Positions 35,225 to 41,582 of a stretch of 44,558 nucleotides of DNA are shown here, piece after piece (the first letter of the stretch is position 1; each line of letters opens with the position of its first letter). Source of the DNA: a virus; the IMG/VR virus record IMGVR_UViG_3300048016_000294, positions 1 to 44,558 of that record, one strand, 5' to 3'. The position numbers were made by a program, and so were the translations under genes. Under the pieces are notes generated by a model that saw only the letters and a list, made by a program, of their open reading frames with translations, had not been told where the DNA came from and did no database searches.

Positions 35225-36880
35225 ATGCAACCTACGCCCCCAACCCCATACGCTACATCTCTGTTAGAGAAGAACCAGATTCAACTGTTAGAGCCATTTA
35301 AGGGAGCCAAAGCACACCATCAAATGAAATGTGTCGTGTGCAATCACGTGTGGTCTGCGACACCGCTATCCAAGAGACAGGCATTTAAGAAGAATGGAGT
35401 CTCGGGGTGCCCTAACTGCCACAACCAACGGAGACTAGCCGCAGTCCACAGTGTGCAAACACCAATATTGGATATGTGGGCAAGGGAAGGGTTAGAAGTG
35501 CTTAGTCCTTTCACAGGTCTTAGGCAAACAACCCACAAGTTGTGGTTCTATAACAACAAGTGTGGCCATAAGTTTGAAACTTACCCAGGAAATTTGATAA
35601 ACCTGAACTCAGTATGCATTGTCTGTGGTATACACGACCGCACTTCGGGTGTGACAGCGTGGTCGAAAACTAATTCAACCAAGTGGAGAGAGACAGCACC
35701 CGCATGGCGATCGTACAAAGCAATGGTATCTGCACTGACCGAAGAGACGTACCGAAATTTCAAACACATCATAAACCCCAACAACCTGCCACGTGGCAGG
35801 GCGGGCGTCCAGGGTGCATATCACTTAGACCACTTTGTCCCCACGAGATACTGCTTCGACAATAACATCCCCCCAGAAGTGTGTGCTGATGCGTCGAATT
35901 TGCAGATGTTGGGGTGGAGAGAAAATGTAGGATCTCGCCACAATATTAAAGGTGTGATTCCCCCACTATTTTTCAAATATATTTCAGCAAATTCGAAAAT
36001 TGAATACTTCGCTGATGTCCTACAGGGCATTTTCCCGACAGGACAAAAGTTTATCAGGGTGGGAGAAGTTGTAGTGACATTTTTTGACCCCTTATCAAAC
36101 CGCGCGTTGGTTGTACTATCAATTCAAGACAAAAGATCTAATCGGCGCAATGCATTAGTAACTTCAAGAGCACTAGCAGACGCAGGTGTTAAGTATACGA
36201 TACTATTTGAGGATGAATTTAACAACATCAATCTACTATCTGCAAAGTTAAAGCACTACACTCAATTAGGAACTCCCAACAGGATTCATGCTAGACAGTG
36301 TACGATTCGAGAGTGTCCTCCTGCTGAGAAAAAGCAATTGTTAGATAGTAACCACATACAGGGGAATGATACGTGTTCAATATCACTGGGAGCATACTTT
36401 GAAACTACGTTGGTTGCGGTAATGACATTCTCCGCTCCGCGGGTCGCTCTTGGGCAAAAGAATAAATCACTATCCGACAAGCAAGGTGTGTGGGAATTAA
36501 GTAGATTCTGTACTGATGTTAAGTACCGTATCCCTGGAATTGCATCCAAGTTACTGACCCACTTCAAGCGAACCCAACCGGATTGGCGGCGGATATACAG
36601 CTTTGCTGATAAGAGGTGGAGTGTGGGTAACATGTATACCATACTTGGATTCAAACTAACAGTAGACAATCCACCATCTTATTTCTACGTAGTTGACGGT
36701 GTTCGTAAGCACAGGTGGAACTATCGTAAGGACAATCTCAAAAAGATCCTTCCTCAGTTCGACCCCAAACTAACGGAGTATGCTAATATGGAATTGCATG
36801 GGTTCTGGAGAGTCTGGGATTGTGGGACATTAAAATTTGAAGTGAACCGAGCTGACCTAAGCTGTGACTCACCTGTGTAG
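35225..36880 (+). CDS. Free-standing HNH homing endonuclease
   Basis: 551 aa. N-terminal zinc-type pairs (C36/C39, C62/C65, C131/C134) lead to an HNH-like core: HLDH at 200-203, then N225 and N234 in a short beta-beta-alpha stretch. The C-terminal half has a region with SFADKRWSVGNMYTILGF and PSYFYVVDG, followed by basic RKHRWNYRKDNLKK; I know this unit from other phage homing endonucleases, where it resembles an acetyltransferase fold. It sits alone between the capsid terminator and the GroES-like gene. Probably a mobile element targeting a neighbouring capsid-region sequence. Confidence 0.72.
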   Translation: MQPTPPTPYATSLLEKNQIQLLEPFKGAKAHHQMKCVVCNHVWSATPLSKRQAFKKNGVSGCPNCHNQRRLAAVHSVQTPILDMWAREGLEVLSPFTGLRQTTHKLWFYNNKCGHKFETYPGNLINLNSVCIVCGIHDRTSGVTAWSKTNSTKWRETAPAWRSYKAMVSALTEETYRNFKHIINPNNLPRGRAGVQGAYHLDHFVPTRYCFDNNIPPEVCADASNLQMLGWRENVGSRHNIKGVIPPLFFKYISANSKIEYFADVLQGIFPTGQKFIRVGEVVVTFFDPLSNRALVVLSIQDKRSNRRNALVTSRALADAGVKYTILFEDEFNNINLLSAKLKHYTQLGTPNRIHARQCTIRECPPAEKKQLLDSNHIQGNDTCSISLGAYFETTLVAVMTFSAPRVALGQKNKSLSDKQGVWELSRFCTDVKYRIPGIASKLLTHFKRTQPDWRRIYSFADKRWSVGNMYTILGFKLTVDNPPSYFYVVDGVRKHRWNYRKDNLKKILPQFDPKLTEYANMELHGFWRVWDCGTLKFEVNRADLSCDSPV

Positions 36881-36942
36881 CAACCAGAGCAATAAACCGC
36901 ATAGAATAATTTATCAGACAATTCTGACAACAAGGAGATTTT

Positions 36943-37257
36943 ATGAATTTACAACCACTCCACGATTTCGTGGTGATTAAAAAACAGGCACAGGTAACTG
37001 AGACAGCATCGGGTATTGTGTTGGTATCCAAAGCTGAGAGTGATACAGAAGTCGGGACAGTAGTGGCTGTCGGCCCAGGTACCTTCATTGGCGATAGATT
37101 TGATCCAATGGTATTATCAGTCGGGAATAGAGTGATGTTCAACCGCAAAAGTGGTCAGGAAATCGAGCACGAAAAAACAAAATATCTATTCTTGAAGCAA
37201 CGTGATATTATGGGTGTTGTGCAACCACCTGTATCACGTGACGCAGGTCAACCTTAA
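36943..37257 (+). CDS. GroES-type co-chaperonin
   Basis: 104 aa, near the length of cellular GroES (97 aa). MNLQPLHDFVVIKK, then TASGIVL (21-27, the mobile loop whose IVL contacts GroEL), VGTVVAVGPGTF, VGNRVMFNRKSGQEI, and LFLKQRDIMGVV follow the GroES pattern end to end. AAGGAG lies nine bases before the ATG. In T4 the co-chaperonin gp31 is needed for folding gp23, and gp31 is only distantly GroES-like; here the sequence is a plain GroES. The nearby gp23 gene fits such a role. Its stop overlaps tail to tail with the next minus-strand gene. Confidence 0.9.
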   Translation: MNLQPLHDFVVIKKQAQVTETASGIVLVSKAESDTEVGTVVAVGPGTFIGDRFDPMVLSVGNRVMFNRKSGQEIEHEKTKYLFLKQRDIMGVVQPPVSRDAGQP

Positions 37258-37991
37258 AGAGCTGCTCGAAGTCGGTCCCACATACTGGGCGAAATCATAA
37301 CACACTTACCAGATACCCAGACTTCACGATCTTGTGTCATGAGTGCTCTTGGTAGTGTGGCTGTAGTGTACTTTTTTAATTGAAGTGATTCGGGTGAGTA
37401 TAGGTTCCCAACCCACCACTTAACATCCGATGTGGTCTGGAGTTGAGTGTGGAGCTGCTGGTTCAAAAAGCTCAAATCACTGTCTGATAACTTGTCGAGA
37501 TCTGAGTACTCCTCACAACCCACCTTCTTGAACACTGAATTCAAATCATCAACCATGTAATTCCGGGTAAAGCTACGTACAGGTGTAGCCCATAAGTCGT
37601 GGTATGGACATACCCCAATCTGAACTCCATTGAAGGGGATTAGAATCCACACATCTCGGAAGTTGCCAAAGGCACTTGCTGTACCTCGATTGGTAGATCC
37701 AATAAAGCTTCTAGAACGCTTTGGCCAACCAGCCCAACTAGGGATTGCATCAAATACAGATGTATAGAAGTTTGTGGTGTTTTTAGATTTTCTTACAGTT
37801 TCACTGGGGTCCACGTATAAAAAGCCTGCTTCTGACGTCAACTGCTTATCCCCTCTGTAGATTGGGGTGTTACTTGTCAACATCCACAGCGCATCGGAAC
37901 AGTGTGCTCTTAACATTTCTACAGCACTAGTATCATCTTGAGTAGTATACTTGGGTGCTGTCTCGAATAAAATTTTTGTGAAAAGATTCAT
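37254..37991 (-). CDS. Capsid-targeted protein, ADP-ribosyltransferase-like (paralogue B)
   Basis: 245 aa. MNLFTKILFE|TAPK is a capsid-targeting-like leader. It shares with the protein at 20206 a set of blocks in the same order: IYRGDK (Arg46), VDPSETVRKS, NTTNFYTSVFDAIPSWAGWPKRSRS (66-95), GSTNRGTASAFG (98-109), PFNGVQIGVCP and HDLW, and a late REVWVSG (Glu223). This R / S-T / E order is that of ADP-ribosyltransferases. The match is better than in paralogue A. It is on the opposite strand, overlapping the GroES stop by 4 bp, and is driven by a minus TAAATA at 38029-38024. Function is inferred. Confidence 0.55.
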   Translation of the reverse strand: MNLFTKILFETAPKYTTQDDTSAVEMLRAHCSDALWMLTSNTPIYRGDKQLTSEAGFLYVDPSETVRKSKNTTNFYTSVFDAIPSWAGWPKRSRSFIGSTNRGTASAFGNFRDVWILIPFNGVQIGVCPYHDLWATPVRSFTRNYMVDDLNSVFKKVGCEEYSDLDKLSDSDLSFLNQQLHTQLQTTSDVKWWVGNLYSPESLQLKKYTTATLPRALMTQDREVWVSGKCVMISPSMWDRLRAAL

Positions 37992-38023
37992 GTGTAGCTG
38001 GCAGGGCCCGATTGGCGATCAGC

Positions 38024-38029
38024 TATTTA
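38024..38029 (-). promoter_or_regulatory. Late promoter core TAAATA (GGATAAATAGC)
   Basis: Minus-strand motif 32 nt before the ATG at 37991. Confidence 0.6.
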
Positions 38030-38066
38030 TCCAACAATATAATCTATGTCAGTGGGATTCACGCAA

Positions 38067-39053
38067 TCATCGGGAATTCGTCAGCTTTCTATTGTTGTAT
38101 GTTGGTATGTCGAATTCCTGTTCAATTACCTTTCTCAAGTAGGTCCTGCTGGCAGGTAAATCAATAGACTCTGCTATTTGTTTCCATCTGAACTCAGGAT
38201 TTGCTGTAACCACTGCTCTAATCTTATCCAAGTATTGGTCGTCGGATATCCCAGTCCACCTTCCATTCTTTTCTTTCGGTCGAGAGGCTTTTGATGGATC
38301 TTTGACCTTGCGCCCTGTGTTTACGTGGACCAGCTCACCAGTAACTAATCGCTCATCTGTCTTTAGTACTTGGAAACTGTTGCCGTCCTTATCCTTGACA
38401 TTTATCCTACCTTTAGCCAAGTGACAAAAGCCCGAAGGCAATTCGTCGCACCGGTTGTGTTGTCTGATCTCACCAGTTTCAATATTTCTAATGGACACAG
38501 TACTTTTCCACATAGGTTGTAGCTCCCCTGATGTTATCCTAATATCATCGACTGGAACTTGGTAGTAACTTCCCGTAGAATCCCTAACTACTGCTCTCCC
38601 TATGCTAGATACATTGGGTCGCCCTCTCCTTTTACTCGGCCCGTACTTTGCTCCTCTATTAAATGGAATATAACTACCAGCTACATACAGAGGGTGATCT
38701 ATGGGCACAGGTCCGATGTAAATTCCAGTCACTGCACACCTGACGTTTACCGTAGTGTTGATGTATACTCCAGAACCAGATTGCTTATTCAACCAATTGA
38801 GTCTACCAGCGGCTCTTAGTCGCTTCAGTACTCTCGATTCCCACTCTCTGCACTTGTTACCATCACTGAAAACTTTTCGGATTTTGACCACATCTGGCTC
38901 GCCGTATTTCAATCGACAATCCTTCACTACTTTAGATGATGTGAAGTATGTAACCCATAGATTATCTGGATTTGCATTTTTTCCGTATTGGCATCCGTAG
39001 TACCATCGATCTAATGTTGACCAACCAATCAAATAGGTGTATGATGTGCGCAT
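38067..39053 (-). CDS. GIY-YIG-type homing endonuclease
   Basis: 328 aa. The N-terminal domain has YLIG (7-10) and YYG (18-20), the two halves of the GIY-YIG motif, then LWVTYFTSSKVVKD, and Glu72 in CREWESRVLKR as the likely metal ligand. The middle is basic with repeated small beta units (VRCAVTGIYIGPVP, VSIRNIETGEIRQHNRCDELP) of the NUMOD type that help bind DNA. The end looks like a helix-turn-helix (FRWKQIAESIDLPASRTYLRKVIEQEF). It lies between genes of different strands. Probably mobile. Confidence 0.72.
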   Translation of the reverse strand: MRTSYTYLIGWSTLDRWYYGCQYGKNANPDNLWVTYFTSSKVVKDCRLKYGEPDVVKIRKVFSDGNKCREWESRVLKRLRAAGRLNWLNKQSGSGVYINTTVNVRCAVTGIYIGPVPIDHPLYVAGSYIPFNRGAKYGPSKRRGRPNVSSIGRAVVRDSTGSYYQVPVDDIRITSGELQPMWKSTVSIRNIETGEIRQHNRCDELPSGFCHLAKGRINVKDKDGNSFQVLKTDERLVTGELVHVNTGRKVKDPSKASRPKEKNGRWTGISDDQYLDKIRAVVTANPEFRWKQIAESIDLPASRTYLRKVIEQEFDIPTYNNRKLTNSR

Positions 39054-39078
39054 GTTGTCCCTTAGTGTTGCAATTTTT

Positions 39079-39084
39079 TATTTA
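39079..39084 (-). promoter_or_regulatory. Late promoter core TAAATA (AGATAAATAAA)
   Basis: Minus-strand motif 25 nt before the ATG of the GIY-YIG gene at 39053. Confidence 0.5.
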
Positions 39085-39109
39085 TCTTGCAGAGTATCGA
39101 GAAATCAAA

Positions 39110-39529
39110 ATGACCCGAGTTAACTTAATAGATCCGACGCTACTAATGGATTGCCATTTATTTTCGGAATTCAGGGAATTGAAGATGGTACCCAAATCCC
39201 TAATCAGAAGTCTCCGAGCGTTTGGAGTAGAGCGAGTGTTGGAACGCATGCCTCCCCGGTTCACATTAAACACTGGCCACGTTTCGTGGTTTTATAACAA
39301 GGGGCTTTACTTAGCTAACAGGTATGAGAGAATTAAGCGTGAGCTGGATGTTAGGGGCGTCAATTACAACAAAGAGTCACAGTTCGACAGCGATACATTC
39401 ATTAATGCTGGACTGTACCTAGACTGGACACCAGATCAGCGGGATATCGATATTGTTACCGAACGAATAGATTCTCGAATCTCAGAAAAGCCCCATTGGT
39501 ATCGCTACCGTGGGGTCAATCTTTGTTGA
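39110..39529 (+). CDS. denV: Endonuclease V, pyrimidine-dimer DNA glycosylase (DenV)
   Basis: 139 aa (T4 DenV 138 aa). The ATG at 39110 gives MTRVNLIDP, so Thr2 supplies the N-terminal catalytic amine once Met is removed; a longer frame would destroy this. Arg3, His16, Arg22 and Glu23 all fall on the T4 positions, and HVSWFYNKGLYL, F-x-x-D and WYRYRG match other conserved parts. The enzyme flips out and cleaves cyclobutane dimers, then cuts the abasic site. It is the only + strand gene in this segment, its 3' end overlaps the minus-strand gene by 14 bp, and no TAAATA precedes it, so it may be expressed earlier than its neighbours. Confidence 0.95.
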   Translation: MTRVNLIDPTLLMDCHLFSEFRELKMVPKSLIRSLRAFGVERVLERMPPRFTLNTGHVSWFYNKGLYLANRYERIKRELDVRGVNYNKESQFDSDTFINAGLYLDWTPDQRDIDIVTERIDSRISEKPHWYRYRGVNLC

Positions 39530-39755
39530 GTTCTTCATAGTACTCTGGCAAAACAGGGTGTTGCTCACCTGTATCTTCAATCGGTCCCCAGAATTGGATT
39601 GGACAGTATGAGTGTTTGAGTCGAACTTTTGCTGGCATAAAGCAACCACACTGGTTGCACATATTCATCGCACTCATGTTGATACAACGCTTGCATGTGT
39701 CGAAGCGCTGATCTGCTTGTTGTTGTGTAGCAATGTAACTACTCACCCACTTCAT
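39516..39755 (-). CDS. Small zinc-ribbon protein
   Basis: 79 aa from ATG 39755 (a GTG one codon earlier is possible). The stop of the previous gene overlaps this start as TGATG, suggesting coupled translation. C-x-x-C (FDTCKRC) and C-x-x-C-x-C (MCNQCGCFM) followed by a further Cys and a Trp-containing tail make a small zinc-ribbon of a type common among T4-like phages. Function not known. It could regulate or stabilise a complex. Confidence 0.6.
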   Translation of the reverse strand: MKWVSSYIATQQQADQRFDTCKRCINMSAMNMCNQCGCFMPAKVRLKHSYCPIQFWGPIEDTGEQHPVLPEYYEELNKD

Positions 39756-40036
39756 CACAGTACTTCCAAGGTAATAGGATAGTTGCGAAAATACAACATA
39801 GAATTTCTTAGTGAGAATTCACTGTTTGGGAGCTCGGATTGGATAATGGATAACTCAGGCTGCGTCATAACAATTTCAGCAGGTTGGGTGTGATAGTTTG
39901 TGTAAAACACATCAAAAGCCCTCAGTATCCCATTAGCTGCATTACCCGCTTCTATTGGATAGTTTGTGGATCTTAACTTCACTCCCCCTCCCTTATTGCC
40001 GCAGCACGCAGCCTTGGTTGCAAAAATAAATTTCAT
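39755..40036 (-). CDS. Hypothetical protein
   Basis: 93 aa, minus strand, translationally coupled to the zinc-ribbon gene below it. MKFIFATKAACCGNKGGGVKL has two neighbouring Cys and a Gly/Lys-rich loop; the rest has beta-like segments with no recognised motif. It begins 28 nt after the minus-strand TAAATA at 40069-40064. Confidence 0.5.
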   Translation of the reverse strand: MKFIFATKAACCGNKGGGVKLRSTNYPIEAGNAANGILRAFDVFYTNYHTQPAEIVMTQPELSIIQSELPNSEFSLRNSMLYFRNYPITLEVL

Positions 40037-40063
40037 GTAATAATTATGTATTGTGTTGTGAGG

Positions 40064-40098
40064 TATTTACCAGGATAGAGCCAGTGCCTATCCTGGTA
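40064..40098 (-). promoter_or_regulatory. Hairpin plus late promoter TAAATA between phoH and the 93-aa gene
   Basis: An 11-bp perfect stem (40068-40078 with 40088-40098) follows phoH on the minus strand. TAAATA at 40069-40064 begins at its outer edge. No T-run, so termination is less certain. Confidence 0.55.
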
Positions 40099-40109
40099 AT
40101 GGGATAGTA

Positions 40110-40904
40110 TTAGAAACCTTCGCTTGCAATAATCCAATCCTTTACGAATCCACTTCGCACAATATCATCGTGAGTAAATTTGATGATATCGAAACTGGAA
40201 ACATGGCGGGCCGTACTAATAGCATAATCAAATCCACTGACTTCAGTACCCTTCTTCGAGTGTAAGTCGTCCTGCCGTGAATCACCAACGAGCATGATCC
40301 TAGAGTTCTTACCCAATCGTGTACACACACTATCAATTTCATGTTGAGTCATACTCTGAATTTCATCAACCAAGATGATGCAGTTATCAAAAGTAACTCC
40401 ACGAATGTAACTTGTTGTAACAAACTCAATCACACCAGCGTCAACCATGTCCTCAAAAGTAGAAGCCCGCTTGAATAGCTTACTGAAAATCTCTTTATAA
40501 GGTGCTTGGTAAATCTCCTCCTTCTCTTCACGAGATCCTGGTAAAAAACCACTCGATCTAGTAGGAACAGCACTTCGAATAATGATCAATCTCTTTTGGT
40601 CCGTTTCGGGGTTGAGTACATCATTGATTGCCAAATAGCATCCGACGTAACTTTTTCCCGTACCAGCACTACCGGTTAGTGCTAAGTGAGAATCACTACG
40701 CTGGTACCAGCATTGAAATACCTCACGTTGAGTATCCGTTAGTGGAGTGACATCAACACAATCTTTTTCTGTCCATGTTTTCCTCTTGCGTGCAGCATTG
40801 AGCTGAGCATCCGTCTCGACAGTGATGAACCGTTCGCGCTTGGTTGAAGAAGCGCTTGCAGTAGACCTGCGTGAAGGTTGAGTAGAACTGAGTTTTCGTG
40901 CCAT
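40110..40904 (-). CDS. phoH: PhoH-like ATPase
   Basis: 264 aa. Basic N-terminal tail of 50 residues, then a PhoH/RecA-like core: LTDTQREVFQCW, Walker A GSAGTGKS (78-85), IIIRSAVPTRSSGFLPG, TSYIRGVTF, Walker B IILVDE (176-181), and a sensor region MLVGDSRQDD. Phage PhoH proteins are widespread in T4-like and marine phages; the role is not settled (possibly RNA or phosphate related). AAAGGAT is the ribosome site. No minus-strand TAAATA precedes it, so it may be transcribed earlier than the structural genes. Confidence 0.88.
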   Translation of the reverse strand: MARKLSSTQPSRRSTASASSTKRERFITVETDAQLNAARKRKTWTEKDCVDVTPLTDTQREVFQCWYQRSDSHLALTGSAGTGKSYVGCYLAINDVLNPETDQKRLIIIRSAVPTRSSGFLPGSREEKEEIYQAPYKEIFSKLFKRASTFEDMVDAGVIEFVTTSYIRGVTFDNCIILVDEIQSMTQHEIDSVCTRLGKNSRIMLVGDSRQDDLHSKKGTEVSGFDYAISTARHVSSFDIIKFTHDDIVRSGFVKDWIIASEGF

Positions 40905-40925
40905 TTTGATCCTTTGTAGAGTTAA

Positions 40926-40977
40926 TGTGAGGCAGTATAAATAGAAGCACGGACCAGTGCGCTTCTATCACCTCACA
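40926..40977. other. Long interrupted hairpin with TATAAATA on + strand
   Basis: Outer 7-bp (40926-40932 with 40971-40977) and inner 8-bp (40941-40948 with 40961-40968) stems between the genes at 40904 and 40984. TATAAATA at 40936-40943 points to the + strand, where only an antisense region follows. On the minus strand the hairpin ends in TTTATAC and could terminate the 165-aa gene. Confidence 0.5.
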
Positions 40978-40983
40978 CTACAC

Positions 40984-41481
40984 CTACAGAGTCAAGTTTG
41001 GCACTGCTATCTGTGTAACTTTATCAATCTCTTGAGCATCTTTCTTTATTTCAGCACCCTTTTCAGTAACCAAGGTTTGTAATTTTTTATCCAATTTTGT
41101 CACCTGTACTATTAGCTCTTGTTGTTTCTCTGCTGGCAATTTAGTAAAGTTGGTGAATAGAGTCGTCAGTATTGACAACTGAGATGGTGATTTTTTGGAA
41201 ATATTCAACAGTTCAGAAGTAACCGCAGGATCGCTTCCGAGCTTACTAATCATCGTGACTACATCAGCATCACTTAGCTTGAGAGTTGCTCGAAATTTTT
41301 CATTCGATACAATCGACAGAGCTGTCACAATACCTGCCATTTGATTTAATACATTCGGCTTAATTAATGCCATTTTCTGCGGACTCTTGACTGTCGCTAT
41401 GAGAGTGCTCAGGTAGTTGCTATACGATTCAACTAGAGAAGCTTGTGCAATGAGGGCTTGAGTGATGTCTATTAAGCGCAT
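40984..41481 (-). CDS. Hypothetical helical protein
   Basis: 165 aa from the ATG at 41481; the longer open frame reaches into the divergent promoter and the next gene, so it is rejected. It starts MRLIDITQALIAQASLVE, a hydrophobic helix with a distant likeness to the capsid leaders. The rest is helical with few aromatics and a Lys-rich C-terminal helix (KLDKKLQTLVTEKGAEIKKDAQE). Possibly a coiled-coil assembly factor; function unknown. Confidence 0.55.
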   Translation of the reverse strand: MRLIDITQALIAQASLVESYSNYLSTLIATVKSPQKMALIKPNVLNQMAGIVTALSIVSNEKFRATLKLSDADVVTMISKLGSDPAVTSELLNISKKSPSQLSILTTLFTNFTKLPAEKQQELIVQVTKLDKKLQTLVTEKGAEIKKDAQEIDKVTQIAVPNLTL

Positions 41482-41536
41482 ATGTGTGTAAGTGTAATAT
41501 CCGGCGTTATGGATGTGGAGCACTGCCCATTCTTGG

Positions 41537-41558
41537 TATTTATGATGTGCGATAAATA
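41537..41558. promoter_or_regulatory. Divergent late promoters, inverted TAAATA pair
   Basis: TAAATA on minus (41542-41537) faces the 165-aa gene at 41481; TAAATA on + (41553-41558) faces ATG 41583. The two motifs form an inverted repeat around GATGTGCG. Confidence 0.6.
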
Positions 41559-41582
41559 GATCATAATAAGAAACCCCTTCAT

